Positions 10,305 to 21,950 of a DNA stretch of 64,000 nt are shown piece after piece. The stretch covers positions 17,416,874 to 17,480,873 of the forward strand of contig OZ025245.1 in assembly GCA_964019155.1 (NCBI GenBank). The letters are read 5' to 3'. The position numbers were made by a program, and so were the translations under genes. This DNA is from Osedax fenrisi. Taxonomy: Eukaryota; Annelida; Polychaeta; Sabellida; Siboglinidae. The notes beneath the pieces are model-generated. The model made no database searches, was not told the origin of the DNA, and was given only the letters and a program-made list of their open reading frames with translations. Position 1 is the first letter of the stretch; every line of letters starts with the position of its first letter.

Positions 10305-11219
10305 TTAGATCAAATCAGGGATGAGAAAAGGGGGATATGAAAGAGGATTTTTTTTATCCCTAAGTTCAAATGTTTGGGAACGATTATTAAAAAATACTTT
10401 ATACAAAATGGGCGTGAGTTTTTGTTTTAGGGCATGATATAGTACCTTACCAAGAAGTCTAGTAGAGTCAGGTAAATAATGACGAATAAATATATGCTTA
10501 AAATTACTATGTGGTGAGATTTTTAGAAGGGAGGAGAAACATATATCACGAGCAGAAATATTAGTGAAACGTAATATAGCAGTACTGGTAAGAAATGAGG
10601 CAGAAGTAATATAAGAATGTGGAAGTTTTATATAGTCAATTAATGATACTATGAAATTATAGTTAACTTCATAAGGAAGAAGGTGTTCAAGTACTAGTAT
10701 GAGGGAATTATCTATGGAGCGTATGGATGAAGACTTTGAGGAAGTTGAACTAGATAATATAGGGGTTGGTGTGTGATTTGAGGAAAATTTTAAGTCCATT
10801 AGCTTTGGAATGTTTCTAGAAGTATTAGCATTGGGCTGATGCTTGGGCTGGATATTAATAGTCGTAGTAGAAGAATATATATCAGATGTTATATTTGGCG
10901 TTACCTTGGAACAAGTATTATGTATAGATTTGTCAGTTAAAGTAGAAGGTGAATATGGCATAGTAATGGGTGGAGTAGTTGTATGATTAGTCGAAGGAAA
11001 CTTATTTAAGGCTAGGCATGAGGAACATGAGAATATGAAGTTAGGTGAATTAAATATAGCAATAGCATAAGCGGGAGGGGGGTTTTTAGAATGAAACCAG
11101 GATTTAGAAATAATAGCTGCGGGGTATAAACAATTATAATGTAAAATAGATGGACATGTTTTACATTTGAGATAATATTCGCATGCGGGAAGGTTACAAT
11201 GTGAACAATTTGAGGACAT
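10305..11219 (-). CDS. LINE ORF1 with N-terminal PHD-type zinc finger
   Basis: A 304-residue frame from ATG. Residues 5-68 form a C4HC3 pattern: C5-x2-C8, C19-x2-C22, H27-x2-C30, C65-x2-C68, with a Trp (41) between, as in PHD fingers. A Ser/Thr/Asn-rich low-complexity middle follows, then a folded C-terminal part ending in RSQTFELR. FELR/YELR followed by I-D-W is shared with copy 2 and with the distant element at 44470-48760. ORF1 proteins of this kind are presumed nucleic-acid-binding partners of ORF2 in the retrotransposition particle. Compared with copy 2, the C-terminal ~100 residues after FELR are replaced by a short tail, so the protein may be truncated. It is separated from ORF2 by 86 bases and a different frame. 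Confidence 0.8.
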   Translation of the reverse strand: MSSNCSHCNLPACEYYLKCKTCPSILHYNCLYPAAIISKSWFHSKNPPPAYAIAIFNSPNFIFSCSSCLALNKFPSTNHTTTPPITMPYSPSTLTDKSIHNTCSKVTPNITSDIYSSTTTINIQPKHQPNANTSRNIPKLMDLKFSSNHTPTPILSSSTSSKSSSIRSIDNSLILVLEHLLPYEVNYNFIVSLIDYIKLPHSYITSASFLTSTAILRFTNISARDICFSSLLKISPHSNFKHIFIRHYLPDSTRLLGKVLYHALKQKLTPILYKVFFNNRSQTFELRDKKNPLSYPPFLIPDLI

Positions 11220-11590
11220 GGTATACTTGAGATTGTGGGATTAAATTGAATGAAATAGATAATAATAAATATAATAATAAATGTATAAAAACTGGTCGTA
11301 ACAGGGATATTTTTGAAGAAGTTTGGTATTCAGTCCGTTTTGCTATATGACGAGTTGACTTGACAAGCACCGGTTGACTTTAGTAGGCTCCTGGTATGCT
11401 TGGTGGCAGCCGGGCAATGATGGTCCGATTGTCTGAGTGTATCGTCCGAGGTAGAATTGATGGATATGTATGTAAGTAAATACAGCAGTAGACTATCTAG
11501 GTGTAAGTTGGTAGCTAACCTCAAATGAAGGTTGGTAGATCCGACTACCAAAAGCAAATTCCCAAGGGAGATCCACGGGAGAATATCAGT
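11220..11590 (-). promoter_or_regulatory. LINE 5' UTR with conserved hairpin
   Basis: A GC-raised leader of copy 1. On the minus strand TTGGTAG and CTACCAA (11532-11551) form a 7-bp stem with a 6-base loop. Copy 2 has GGTAG/CTACC at 24544-24558 in the same alignment position, so the hairpin persists although the loop has changed. LINE 5' UTRs usually carry the internal promoter; that role is inferred here. Confidence 0.55.
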
Positions 11591-11666
11591 TATAATATTA
11601 TTATAAACTACTAGTTAATTAATTTTATAAATAGTAAATAATGTAGCTAAGTATAAATATACATAA

Positions 11667-11955
11667 ACAGTATGTAATATATATTTGAATTTAATTAATT
11701 TATCGAATTTATAATTCTATTATCTTTGTGATTATTATTTATTTTTTAGGATTTTTATTTTGTTATAATAAAATGTAAACAAATACTAAATATAATTATA
11801 TCTAAATAAGATATGATTATAATTTAAAGACAATTATTATGTATTTCAAATAAGTTGGATATTAATATTTAATATATATTAATATAATAGATAATATAAA
11901 AAATAAATGAATACGTACTTATCTTTATAATAATAATACAATTAAAAGATATTTA
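11667..11955 (+). repeat. 290-bp dispersed repeat, copy A
   Basis: Aligns over its whole length, in the same orientation, with 58598-58878. Shared blocks include CAGTATGTAATATATATTTG, GACAATTATTATGTATTTC and AAATAAGTTGGATATTAATA. No coding capacity and no obvious terminal repeats. It lies just outside the 5' end of the LINE at 7077-11590. Confidence 0.8.
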
Positions 11956-12290
11956 AAAGCTAAGCAGTTATTAACACAACTATATATTGGTTGCTATGTA
12001 AACAAAGTATATAATCGTATAATTATTTCTTTATGAATATATATATATATATATATAAAACTATGCAATTGATAACTTATCGGTAATAGGATATTATATG
12101 ATTATAATAAAAAATCGAGCTTCTTATCAGTTATATAGTGTAAACATGATTCATCGTATATGCTTAATTATAGACTATTTTATATATTTATATATATATA
12201 TATATGCGTATAGAGGGTATATTATGAAAATCTTCTTAATTTCATATCATATGAATTAAATATAATATATTATTATATTTGTTTTGAATT

Positions 12291-12334
<44 letters not shown>

Positions 12335-13405
12335 ATATATTATTTAATAAATAGATCTAAATTATAAAACTTATATTTACATAATAATTTAATATATTAG
12401 ATAGTAGTGGTTACATATCAGGAATATATCACGCGCGTGAATAACTATAGAGAATAATTGAATACTGCAATATTTGTGTGCTGAACAGGAGAACATAGTT
12501 CATAATGGTATCGAATAACATGGGCTTCAATAACATAAGTATTGTGATTACTTTAGTGGATGGGAACTAGTTATACTTCAAAAACAATAATAAAATCAAA
12601 TTAATTTTATAAATAGAGGTTATTGTGTAAATCATACTCTGTATTGGTAAACATAACTATGTAAATATTAAAAATACTAATCCCATACATTGTATAATAC
12701 GTTTTATTAATAATCATATACGTTATATGATTTAATATGATGTTTTAACGATTGCAATCTATACCTAATATAATCGAATAATCAATAGTAAATATTCTAA
12801 TATAAGTAATTATATATATAATTTTTAAGCACACACACACATATATATATATATCGATATTAAATAATATTATGATGAAGTACATCCGAAAATAGTGTCC
12901 TACACAAGTTTATTTTTATTATATATATATATATAATATATATATATAACAACATAAATACTTTCATATTTAATACAATATATAAGTTGTATTGTATTTC
13001 ACAATATACATATAATATAAATTTTGAATAATATATATATATATATATATTATCATAATACATAACTATATTTGTATATAATAATAATAGTTTCATAAAA
13101 TATTAAATTAAAATAATATATGTAATAAATAATAAAATATAAATAAATATACAATAATAAATTAATTATTATATAAATTATAATTGTTTAAAACTAATAA
13201 TGAAACTATATAGGCAAAACTAATTACAACAACATATTAAACTAAAATACAAAGTGAATCAGAAATGAAATGGGCGTTATTATACTATTATCAAAGTGTG
13301 GATATTCCCAAATATCCAAATTCATGTTATTCTTAAATCAAGGATCTACTGATATTTACAATTTATTACTATTTAAATACATGCATTTACATACATATAC
13401 ACACT

Positions 13406-13473
<68 letters not shown>

Positions 13474-13680
13474 TGTTATCTATTGTATATTAAATTATTC
13501 AAATAAATTATTCAATATAATAAAAATTACATATGCTTACCGCAATGAAAATAAAATCAAAAATGTATTAGAAATACATATTTATTAAATTAGATATACG
13601 ACTATATTATAAATTATTTTTTAACTTCTTTTACTTTTATCTTTTAATTTGTAACTTGTTATTTATATTATACTGATTTA

Positions 13681-13748
<68 letters not shown>

Positions 13749-13844
13749 TTGTATTACGTAATGACGTGTTAAGTATATATTTTATATACAAGTGATACTT
13801 GGTATATATTGAGAATAATTTTTATATAAGGGAAAATCACCGCA
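11956..13844. other. AT desert with TA and CA/TA microsatellites
   Basis: No gene recognised. Contains (TA)n at about 12294-12330, a compound (CA)n(TA)n at 13400-13470 and (TA)n at 13682-13746. A GC-raised patch at 12425-12545 has a short hydrophobic minus-strand frame but no supporting signals. Confidence 0.6.
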
Positions 13845-14385
13845 TTCGTCCGTCGGACAGTGTCCGAATACGGATACTCTCGGTATCTCAGAAACAATAA
13901 ATATTAAAAAAAATGTTTAATAAATAAAATATTCATTGAATTATATAAATAGTTTAAATAAGTATTTTTTATTTTGCATGTATTCAAAATAGTTATTATA
14001 TATCTAATAAACTGATTTTTTTATTACGTTTTTAAATTTATGAAAAAAAAATTAAAAATGTATTATTAAAAACTAAAGCATTCTAAACATTATATATATA
14101 TTTCTATATTTGTTATTAAATATTGATTAATTTATAAGCATATCTAGAGGTCATATAAATCCATAATACGGACACTATAAATATATTAATACGGCCACCC
14201 TATAACCAATCAGCTTACAGCGTTTGAATTACTCTGATTTTCATAATAAGCATGTGCATTATAATATTAATATCTGATTTGTTATACATAATATATAGTT
14301 TATCTAATGTTATATAGGGTGTCCTTATTATAACACGGGGTTTCCTTATTCGGGCATAGTTATCGAATACGAACACCCCGTTATC
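13845..14385. repeat. fold-back-like cluster of CGAATACGGACACC motifs
   Basis: About six degenerate copies of an AATACGGACACCCTATA-like motif occur in both orientations: near 13862 (beside a GTCCGTCGGAC palindrome), 14164, 14188, 14313 (inverted), 14335 (inverted) and 14364. The pair 14335-14352 and 14364-14381 forms an 18-bp inverted repeat with three mismatches. This looks like the subterminal repeat structure of a small DNA transposon or a fold-back element. No coding potential. Confidence 0.45.
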
Positions 14386-14599
14386 TACTGAATACAAATA
14401 TTTAATAAAATTTAAAAATCACAATAATATCTGTGATCAGATAATATATTATAATTTTTGAATACAAATATTTAGTCATAAAATATTAAGACCATTAATT
14501 GTTAAAGTATTAGTATTAGACTAATTTCCATTAGTATTGAATACCGTTTTGAAGATGAAAGTTCCGTATTGAACCGTGGAATTGAATGTGGAAGTTGTG
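14386..14599. other. AT-rich spacer
   Basis: Nothing recognised. Confidence 0.5.
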
Positions 14600-15330
14600 T
14601 TATATTAGATTTATAACTTATATATTTATATTTTATGGGGCAAGATTTCAACATTTTTAGATAGAGCTGTTTCTAATTTTGATAATGAATTTTAAAAATA
14701 TTAGTTATTAATTTATTTAGAGAATTCAATGATGAAAGTAGAGGTATCAATATTGTTTTATGTTTATTTGTTATATTTAATAATTTATGATAGGTCGATT
14801 TATCTTGATGACTTAATATAGAAGAATACTAGATGATGATCCGACAAAAAATATTCTTTATTAATATTGAATTAGTAAAGTTGTAATAAACGTGCGAAAT
14901 TATAAGGTCAAGTGCATTACATTTGATTTGGGGATTTTATATGTTGGTCAAATTTGAATGATTACATTATATTGAATTGCTTAATATAATCAGTGTTAAG
15001 GTTAATTGGGATATTTTGTCTCCGAGAAATATAGTGGATGTTATCAAGAGTTTATAATTGTTATAATTCAAGGAGAAACTTATGACTTGCATTATAGGTA
15101 GGCTATAGCTATAACTATGATGATAAATTTAAGTGATTAACAGCATAAAATTGGTAATAAATTGATTATTTGTATGCTAGTGCGAGACCAGTACTGTTTA
15201 TTATATTAAGATTATACTTATAAATTCCAACACTATGGCCAATGTGGGGGGAGGTCAAGTCTATTAAGTTGTGCATAACTTAGATTATTAATATTAATGG
15301 ATGCAGATATTATCTATATTTTACAGATCA
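14600..15330 (-). pseudogene. LINE endonuclease relic
   Basis: A minus-strand relic of an APE-type endonuclease. Readable pieces are GHSVGIYKYNL (near 15200-15230), CNALDLI (near 14920) and FLSDHHLVFFY (near 14850), the last matching the catalytic Ser-Asp-His motif. Stops and frameshifts separate them. Closest in style to the endonuclease of the element at 16955-19696 (GGLGLLYNSNL; ILDLLIT; FSDYYAIKF), but a separate insertion. Confidence 0.55.
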
Positions 15331-15629
15331 AAATATACTGAAAATGACTAGATAAGAATATATTGTATTAGTTATAATAAATATGCCCGAAACAATAATG
15401 TATTAACTTTATATTATATAAATATAATATATAATATATAATTATATAATAATTAATAATATTATCAAAGAACAATAATTTAAAATATATATATAATCGG
15501 GTAATTACTATTGTTAATGTTAAATTTATTAACATTTATTCTAATTAATTTAATTGGTAATCACATATTTTTATGATTGTAACATAGCTAACATATATTC
15601 TAATATTTATATTTCCATTATGTAAAAAG
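15331..15629. other. AT-rich spacer
   Basis: Nothing recognised. Confidence 0.5.
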
Positions 15630-15757
15630 AAAACCAAGGATGCTTTACCATGAGAGAGGCTTAAAAGTAACATTATAATCATATGGTTAGAAGTGAAAAT
15701 GTCATCTAAATTCCTGGATGAGATTAAAGGACTCCAAATAAAATTAACAATAACAAT
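15630..15757 (+). mobile_element. SINE fragment, 5'-truncated
   Basis: Starts at AAACCAAGGATGC, equivalent to the middle of the SINE at 4139-4447. It keeps the 3' body (TTCCTGGATGAGATTAAAGG) and the AACAATAACAAT tail. The tRNA head is missing. Confidence 0.75.
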
Positions 15758-16027
15758 ATATCATTTTTTTGAAAAATATTATAATATTCGGAATTTAATA
15801 AAAAAAATTAAAAAAATTATATATTTAAGAATTTAATAAAATATTATGATTATTATAAAATCAATAATATGCTTAAGATACAACAAAAATTCAATAAAAT
15901 ATGCTAAAAAAAATTGATGGAGCCAATTGAAAATTTAAAAAAAAAAGTATTTTATAAATTTATATTATTTTTTTTTAACTTATTAAATTAATAATTATTA
16001 TAAATAAGGTTATATATATTTATATTA

Positions 16028-16066
<39 letters not shown>

Positions 16067-16075
16067 TTTTTTTTC
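15758..16075. other. AT-rich spacer with poly-A/T and TA tracts
   Basis: No gene seen; TA tract near 16028-16052. Confidence 0.6.
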
Positions 16076-16350
16076 CGGACAATGGTTAGTTAATAACCAG
16101 AGCCAATTATCCCATTTATTAGCGAAAACATATTAATAAAAATATGACGAAGTAGGCAAGGGAGAGGCCAGGTAATTAAGGATATTACAATAATCCATTG
16201 CAGCAGTATTTGCGATAAATATTTAGACTGCCTGTCATGACACGAATACTGAGTAGCGTAATATCATGCTTCCTCAGGCCTAACGAATATAGGTCTTTAG
16301 ACGTTAGGGATGAGGGTATACCACGCCAGTTCCAACAAGAGGCACTTATA
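16076..16350 (-). pseudogene. possible LINE C-terminal domain relic
   Basis: A GC-raised minus-strand segment with an open run containing WRGIPSSLTSKDLYSLGLRK, then HDITLLSIRVMTGSLNIYRK. The pattern Leu-x-Arg ... Leu-Leu ... Thr-Gly-x-x-x-Ile-x-Arg resembles the region after RT/RNase H in several LINE groups. It is flanked on both sides by TA/T tracts. Family assignment is tentative; it could equally be a host pseudogene piece. Confidence 0.3.
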
Positions 16351-16354
16351 TTTA

Positions 16355-16954
<600 letters not shown>

Positions 16955-17106
16955 TTATTATTATTATTATTTATTTGGGTTTATACACTTTTTAAATGAA
17001 GGTTAACAAAAGTGTTTGTGATAACAGGTAATATAAAGAACATAGGTAATATAATATAAAAACAAGGTAATATATGCTCGTGATATATTAAATAATAAAA
17101 ATTACA

Positions 17107-17622
17107 TTATAACTCATATGCAATTATAAATAAATGAGTTTTTAATAATGTTTTAAATGATGATGTTGATTCACAAGATCGTAAATTAATATCGAGCCTG
17201 TTCCACTCGATAGGTGCCGCTATACTAAATGCTCTGCTGTTGTGTGCCGATTCTCTTTCTTTTTCTTACTCTCAGACTTGAATACGGTTTGATCAATTTT
17301 GCGAGGTACGTCGGTGTCATGTGATGATATGCAAGATGTGTAGTTACTAGTAGTTTATAAATAATACGGAAATTAATTGATAGTAGGTGTTGTTGTCGCA
17401 TCAGTTCAGTTATACTGATTGTGTCGTCTATTGATCTTGGTGGTAATTTATATAAACACGTATTGACGATCGAATTATTTTATTTAATGGCATTAACTGA
17501 TAAGCAGGTACATTAATCAATAGTATGTTACAATAGTACAATATAGATATAACTAGGCTTTGAATTAGCAATTTACATGTATTAAAAGTTATTGTTTTTC
17601 TGATAATTCTAATATTATGCAA
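17107..17622 (-). pseudogene. LINE C-terminal domain, frameshifted
   Basis: From HNIRIIRKTITFNTCKLLIQ it continues through the thumb region; a frame change near 17440 leads to ISITELMRQQHLLSINFRI, and another to AFSIAAPIEWNRL, ending at TAA 17107-17109. This is the usual C-terminal domain after RT. Confidence 0.7.
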
Positions 17623-17828
17623 TTGATGAATTTGACTTTTGCGTTTATAAAACTTAACATATTAAGATTCTTATCAATTAAAACTCCGAGATTTTTTTCC
17701 TTATCTGATAGTTTGTATTGGATATTATTTATCGTAATTAATTGGGGATTATTTTCGTTTGAATTTACCTTTAGGTTAATATATATAATTTTTGTTTTTT
17801 TCTGGATTTATTTTTAATGAATTATTTA

Positions 17829-18123
17829 TTATGAATTACTATTAAACCATTCAATTATCTCGTTAATGCATTCATTTAATAGTTTTACTGATATACAGTA
17901 ATTTTCAGATAAAGATTCAATATATAATTGTAAGTCGTCGGCATATGAATTGTACTTTATTAGTTTATATTTGTCAATGATTTTAAAAATGGGAATTATG
18001 TACACATTAAATAGTATAGGCCCCATTACAGAGCCTTGGGGAATTCCGTATTTTAAAGATTTATCTGTTGAAAAATATTCATTAATGTTCACTGTTGCTG
18101 TACGTTGTGTGATATAGGACTTG
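17829..18123 (-). pseudogene. LINE RT palm, second half
   Basis: Contains YGIPQGSVMGPILFNVYI and NSYADDLQLYIE, the RT motif B region and the catalytic YADD. The upstream half of the palm (LDxSSAFD-type motif with the first catalytic Asp) is absent because of a deletion at about 18123. In frame, KSYITQRTATVNINEY leads into it, showing the join lies between the linker and the region just before motif B. The enzyme cannot be active. Confidence 0.8.
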
Positions 18124-18639
18124 ATTAATTGTTTTCTTTAACAATGTAATTACTGTATCAATCGGTGGACATTGCAAGTAATGTAATGTTATTTTTGTCA
18201 TGGAGAGTGTCATAATTTGATTACTTGCGTTATTTGTAAGGGATTGTATAATTTTATCAACTTTTTCTATAAAAAATATACTAAAATCACGGGCATTATC
18301 ATAGGGTGATTTTTCTGGTCGTTTTTTCTTAATAGTTCGTCCTAATAATTTATTTGATATTTTATAAAGTTTTTTCATATCATATCCTGCATCATTGATT
18401 ATGCTTATATATAATTTTGATCGATCAGATTTCAAGTTTTCGTTATGAATCTTTGTTTGTTTGGTAAATATGGATTTATTTAGCATTGTTTTTGTTTTTC
18501 TATATATTCTTTCAATCTTCCGTAAAGTTTGTTTGCTTTTAGCGAGTTTTGCATTATACCTTAAGTTTTTCGGACGTTCTATGATTAATTTGTGTTTTAA
18601 TGGTGCATGAATATTTAGGCAGTGACTAATTCCAGCCAT
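18120..18639 (-). pseudogene. LINE endonuclease-RT linker
   Basis: A lysine/arginine-rich region (LRKIERIYRKTKTMLNKSIF, KKLYKISNKLLGRT) typical of the segment between the endonuclease and RT. It ends at the deletion join after LLKKTIN, past which the frame reads unrelated residues to a stop. Confidence 0.7.
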
Positions 18640-18764
18640 AAGTTTATTTACAATTAATACATCAGATTCATTATTTAGGATATGGTAATCTATATCTTTA
18701 TATAGTTGGATATAGTTGCTCTTTGAAATAGCTCGGTATGTTAATTTTTTAATTTTTTAATTTT

Positions 18765-19499
18765 TTATTCAGGTTTTGCAATGTTTATCTTGAATTTTAT
18801 GGCATAGTAGTCAGAAAATATGTCTGATTGAGTTATAGTATTTACAATATTATTTTGTTCAGGTGTTATTAGTAGATCAAGTATATTTCCATGAATATGA
18901 GTTGGAAATGTAATGTGTTGGTGAATATTGTTTCGTTCAAGAATTGTTTTGAAAATACATGTTTTTTTATTTATGTGTATATTAAAATCGCCAAGTATTA
19001 TTGTATTTGTTGTAATATTTGGTATAATAATGTTATTAAAATCAGAAATGAAGGTTTGTATATCATTGTTCGGAGGCCTATAGATTAGTATTATTTTAAG
19101 AGAAATTTGTTCACTATTTTTTAAAGTGTATATTATTTAATATAATGTATATTATTTAATATAAATTTTAAAGTGTATAAATACTATCTCACTAGAGTCG
19201 ATTTTCGGTATTGTTGTTTTTATAATGTTTAGGTTAGAATTATACAATAATCCTAGCCCACCTGCATGTGCAGCGCGTGGAAAGCTAATAAAGTTAAAAG
19301 GTGGTGTGTTTAATGAAGATATTATTGGTACATTAGTTGTATTCGAGTTAAGCCAAGTTTCTGTTATCATTGCAATATCAATGTTGTTATTTACTACGAG
19401 TTCCATTAGTTTTTCTGTTTTGTTTCTGATAGATCTAGTATTTATTAGGACTGCATGTAGTTCTGGATTGTTTGATCTATAGACATCTACTGTAGTGAA
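18765..19499 (-). pseudogene. LINE APE endonuclease, broken
   Basis: Starts AVLINTRSIRNK, then TETWLN, IYRPPNND, LGDFNIHIN, FPTHIHGNILDLLI and SDYY in place of SDH. A stop and a local tandem duplication of TGTATATTATTTAATATA (19126-19165) interrupt the centre, which probably caused the frame break. Lineage differs from the PHD-ORF1 copies. Confidence 0.8.
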
Positions 19500-19505
19500 T
19501 AGTCA
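19500..19505 (-). other. candidate readthrough site TGA-CTA before the endonuclease
   Basis: In the endonuclease frame, an ATG-initiated leader beginning MSCIFAKFTKT runs to TGA (19503-19505), followed by CTA, then 18 codons to INTRS. No ORF1 is seen in this element, so the ORF before the stop is only about 19 codons. This is the same stop-CTA arrangement as in three other elements here. Confidence 0.45.
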
Positions 19506-19693
19506 AGTTTTGCTAGATTCAGCCTTAGACATAGTTTTAGTAAACTTAGCAAATATGCATGACATCTACATATTACTATCCAATGAACCAGGATATATAC
19601 AGTTATTTGGACAATAATGAAATATACGAATTATAACACTCCTTTTATTATTATAAGAATTATTCTACATTGAGTGAGGCGACATCCGTCGTG

Positions 19694-19696
<3 letters not shown>

Positions 19697-19749
<53 letters not shown>
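19697..19749. repeat. (TA)n microsatellite
   Basis: A TA tract directly joined to the 5' end of the minus-strand LINE. Confidence 0.9.
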
Positions 19750-19755
<6 letters not shown>

Positions 19756-20719
19756 TCATATTATACTATATATATAGTTATATTATTAACATAATTATAA
19801 TATAATAAATAATTATTTTAAAATCGATATAAATGTTATTTAGATATTTATTATTTATTAATAATTATTAAATTTGTTTATTTAATAAATACATTACTTT
19901 TTATTATCTATTAGTATACATTTTTAGAACATATATCATGTTTACAGATATACATCAATTACAGTTGTTTGTAATTTTCGTATGTACAATTCATATGGTT
20001 AGTTTATATTTAATTTATATTTATAATAATTTATCAAATTAGTTATGATATATCATAATACTTAAATTTTCAAATATAAAGGTTGCGCTTACAATTTTAG
20101 AATGTTGTAAAAAAATATATTTCGAAATATAAGTGATCGGTGTGAGTGAGTCTACCCAATATGATGGGTACTCTCACTATAAAAATAAACTCATTACTAT
20201 ATAAATATATATATATATATATATATAAACTATTCGAATCATATCAGTAATGAGCGTATACGGCTTTTTACATATCGTAATATATCAATATTAGTGATAT
20301 TATCCAATAATGATGTATATATACATGTATATATACATGTATGATATAGTATACTATATCAAATATGTATAAACTAGAAGATGGATACTGATATTAATTT
20401 GTATCTAATTATTTGCATATTTTAAAGATTGAATTTAACATAACGAATTTTAGAAATAATTTTTAATAAAGTAAATTATTTCATATTATCTTGATTTGAA
20501 ATATAGATGTAATTACAATCAAAAATGATGAATAAATCATAAATATGAGAAATAACTATTGAAAGAGTATAATTATATAAAGCTGTGTATATAATTTAAA
20601 AAAATATGTCCCATTTGGGATAAATTTTAAATGATGATGAGTAATTAATATTGAGTTATTATGATGTCATGTTAGTTATAGTTATATATGTTAGTAGACA
20701 TAATTGTTTTATTTTATTA
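19750..20719. other. AT desert, no gene seen
   Basis: Contains a palindrome-rich patch (TATACATGTATATATACATG) near 20320-20345 and a TA tract near 20205-20227. Confidence 0.6.
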
Positions 20720-20838
20720 CCCAGTAAACAACAACATATAAATATGAACATATTATGTTAATAATATGAACATATTTATATGATTCTGAATATGTATTTG
20801 ACAACATATTAATATGAACATATTATGCACATAAGATG
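20720..20838 (+). mobile_element. palindromic repeat with CCCAGTAAACAACAACATA end
   Basis: Begins ACCCAGTAAACAACAACATA and continues with repeated ATATGAACATATTATG-type palindromic units. The inverse complement of the same sequence is at 50424-50650. A sharp shared terminus and no coding potential suggest a non-autonomous DNA element; the right end here is lost against a LINE fragment. Confidence 0.6.
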
Positions 20839-20841
20839 TTC

Positions 20842-21548
20842 ACTACTCTTTTTACTACTCGTTTTACTATAAATAATGCATTAGGTTATTCAGTACATAT
20901 ATCAAACACTGTCCGCACTGATAATTATTTCTTGTATAATATAGGCAAGGCTAAGCTAATATTTACTTTAATTAAATCATTATTACATTCATTAGTATTT
21001 AGTCGACTTAGATATTGTAATTCTATTTTCATTAAAATTCCGCAAAAAGTGATGACAAAATTCAATACAACGTAGAGCTGTTCGCATATTATTTAAGCTT
21101 AAGCGTTCGGATTTAATCATATCTATCCATTCCATATGGCGAATCTCGGGTGGTTGAGGTTTATAGATATATACAAGTTTCGTCTTCTTTGCATTACTCA
21201 CAAGGCTATATATATGGGAGTTCCAGAATACCTATCGAAGGGAATATATTCGAGCAACTACTTGTCCGAGTCGCAAATGTGAACTGATAAAACTCTTTGT
21301 CCCATTTGTCTCATCTATGTATGCAGATGCTGCTTTCACTGATGCTGCTTCGAAGTACTGGAACAGTCTTCCCGATGAATTACGGACCATGTCTTCATTT
21401 ATTACGTTAATGTGTCGACTATATTCATATATGTTATCAATAAATGTCTTCTTTTTAAATGTATTATTATTCGTGTATTTATTTATTTATTTTATTATTT
21501 CAACTTGACGCATATAAACGTCTATCATTTTCATTGAGTCAATAAACC

Positions 21549-21581
<33 letters not shown>
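20842..21581 (+). mobile_element. LINE 3' fragment with (TTA)n tail
   Basis: The C-terminal RT region only: ALGYSVHISNTVRTDNYFL, then SLLHSLVFSRLRYCNSIFIK, GVPEYLSKGIYSSNYLSES and ASKYWNSLPDELRTMSSF in shifting frames. It ends in AATAAAC (21541-21547) and (TTA)n to 21581. Close in sequence to the matching part of 52480-54425, so the two are the same family. Both plus-strand frames are broken. Confidence 0.8.
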
Positions 21582-21583
<2 letters not shown>

Positions 21584-21809
21584 ATGGAATATGTAATTAA
21601 GATATAATTAGATAAAACAACTATTAATAATATGATTTTATATATATATATATATATATATGTAAATAGTCAAATATATGATATATATATATATATATAT
21701 TTGTTATTAATATATTTTTAGGTACAATGTAATATATAGTTTAGTCATTAATATAATATTATTGCCAAATATATATTATATAGTATATAGTTGTTTTACT
21801 ACATAGTTG
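21582..21809. other. AT-rich spacer
   Basis: TA tracts near 21641-21661 and 21681-21700; nothing else. Confidence 0.6.
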
Positions 21810-21950
21810 TTCTACTACACGTGCATAGCATACCACGAAGCGTTACGACAATATACGCCCATTGCATCACCCACCACACCCACTGTGCAGCTAAGTATCT
21901 TATTGTGGAAATTGTGTTTAGCGCGAAAATTGAAATTGACGGTATTGTTT
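21810..21950. promoter_or_regulatory. GC-raised island with an E2F-like palindrome
   Basis: An isolated GC-raised block (CACCCACCACACCCACTGTG in the middle) in AT DNA. TTTAGCGCGAAAA at 21917-21929 is a good match to the E2F consensus. Both strands have an open frame of about 47 codons, so coding evidence is ambiguous. It could be a promoter/5' exon of a host gene or an unrecognised repeat; one motif match does not prove regulation. Confidence 0.25.

Larger units (their letters stand above)
7077..11590 (-). mobile_element. near-full-length PHD-ORF1 LINE, copy 1
   Basis: About 4.5 kb on the minus strand: a GC-raised 5' UTR (11590-11220), ORF1 (11219-10305), an ORF1/ORF2 junction, ORF2 (10218-7405) and a 3' UTR ending in AATAAAC (minus strand of 7106-7112) plus a (CAT)n tail at 7077-7100. 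The 5' UTR aligns with that of copy 2 at 24500-24820, including a conserved hairpin, so both ends appear present. EN+RT organisation and a microsatellite tail fit the CR1/L2/Jockey-type superfamily; the exact clade needs a phylogeny. ORF2 has no internal stop, so this may be a recently active copy. Confidence 0.85.
16955..19696 (-). mobile_element. LINE with internal deletion and leader stop-CTA
   Basis: A minus-strand element with its 5' end at 19696 (GC-rich leader GCACGACGGATGTCGCCTCA abutting (TA)n) and its 3' end at an (ATA)n tail, 16959-16977. Order: leader mini-ORF with TGA-CTA (19505-19500), endonuclease (19499-18765), linker (18639-18120), partial RT (18123-17829) and C-terminal domain (17622-17107). 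Clearly non-functional. The C-terminus carries AFSIAAPIEWNRL, a signature of CR1/L2/Rex1-like LINEs. Confidence 0.8.
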
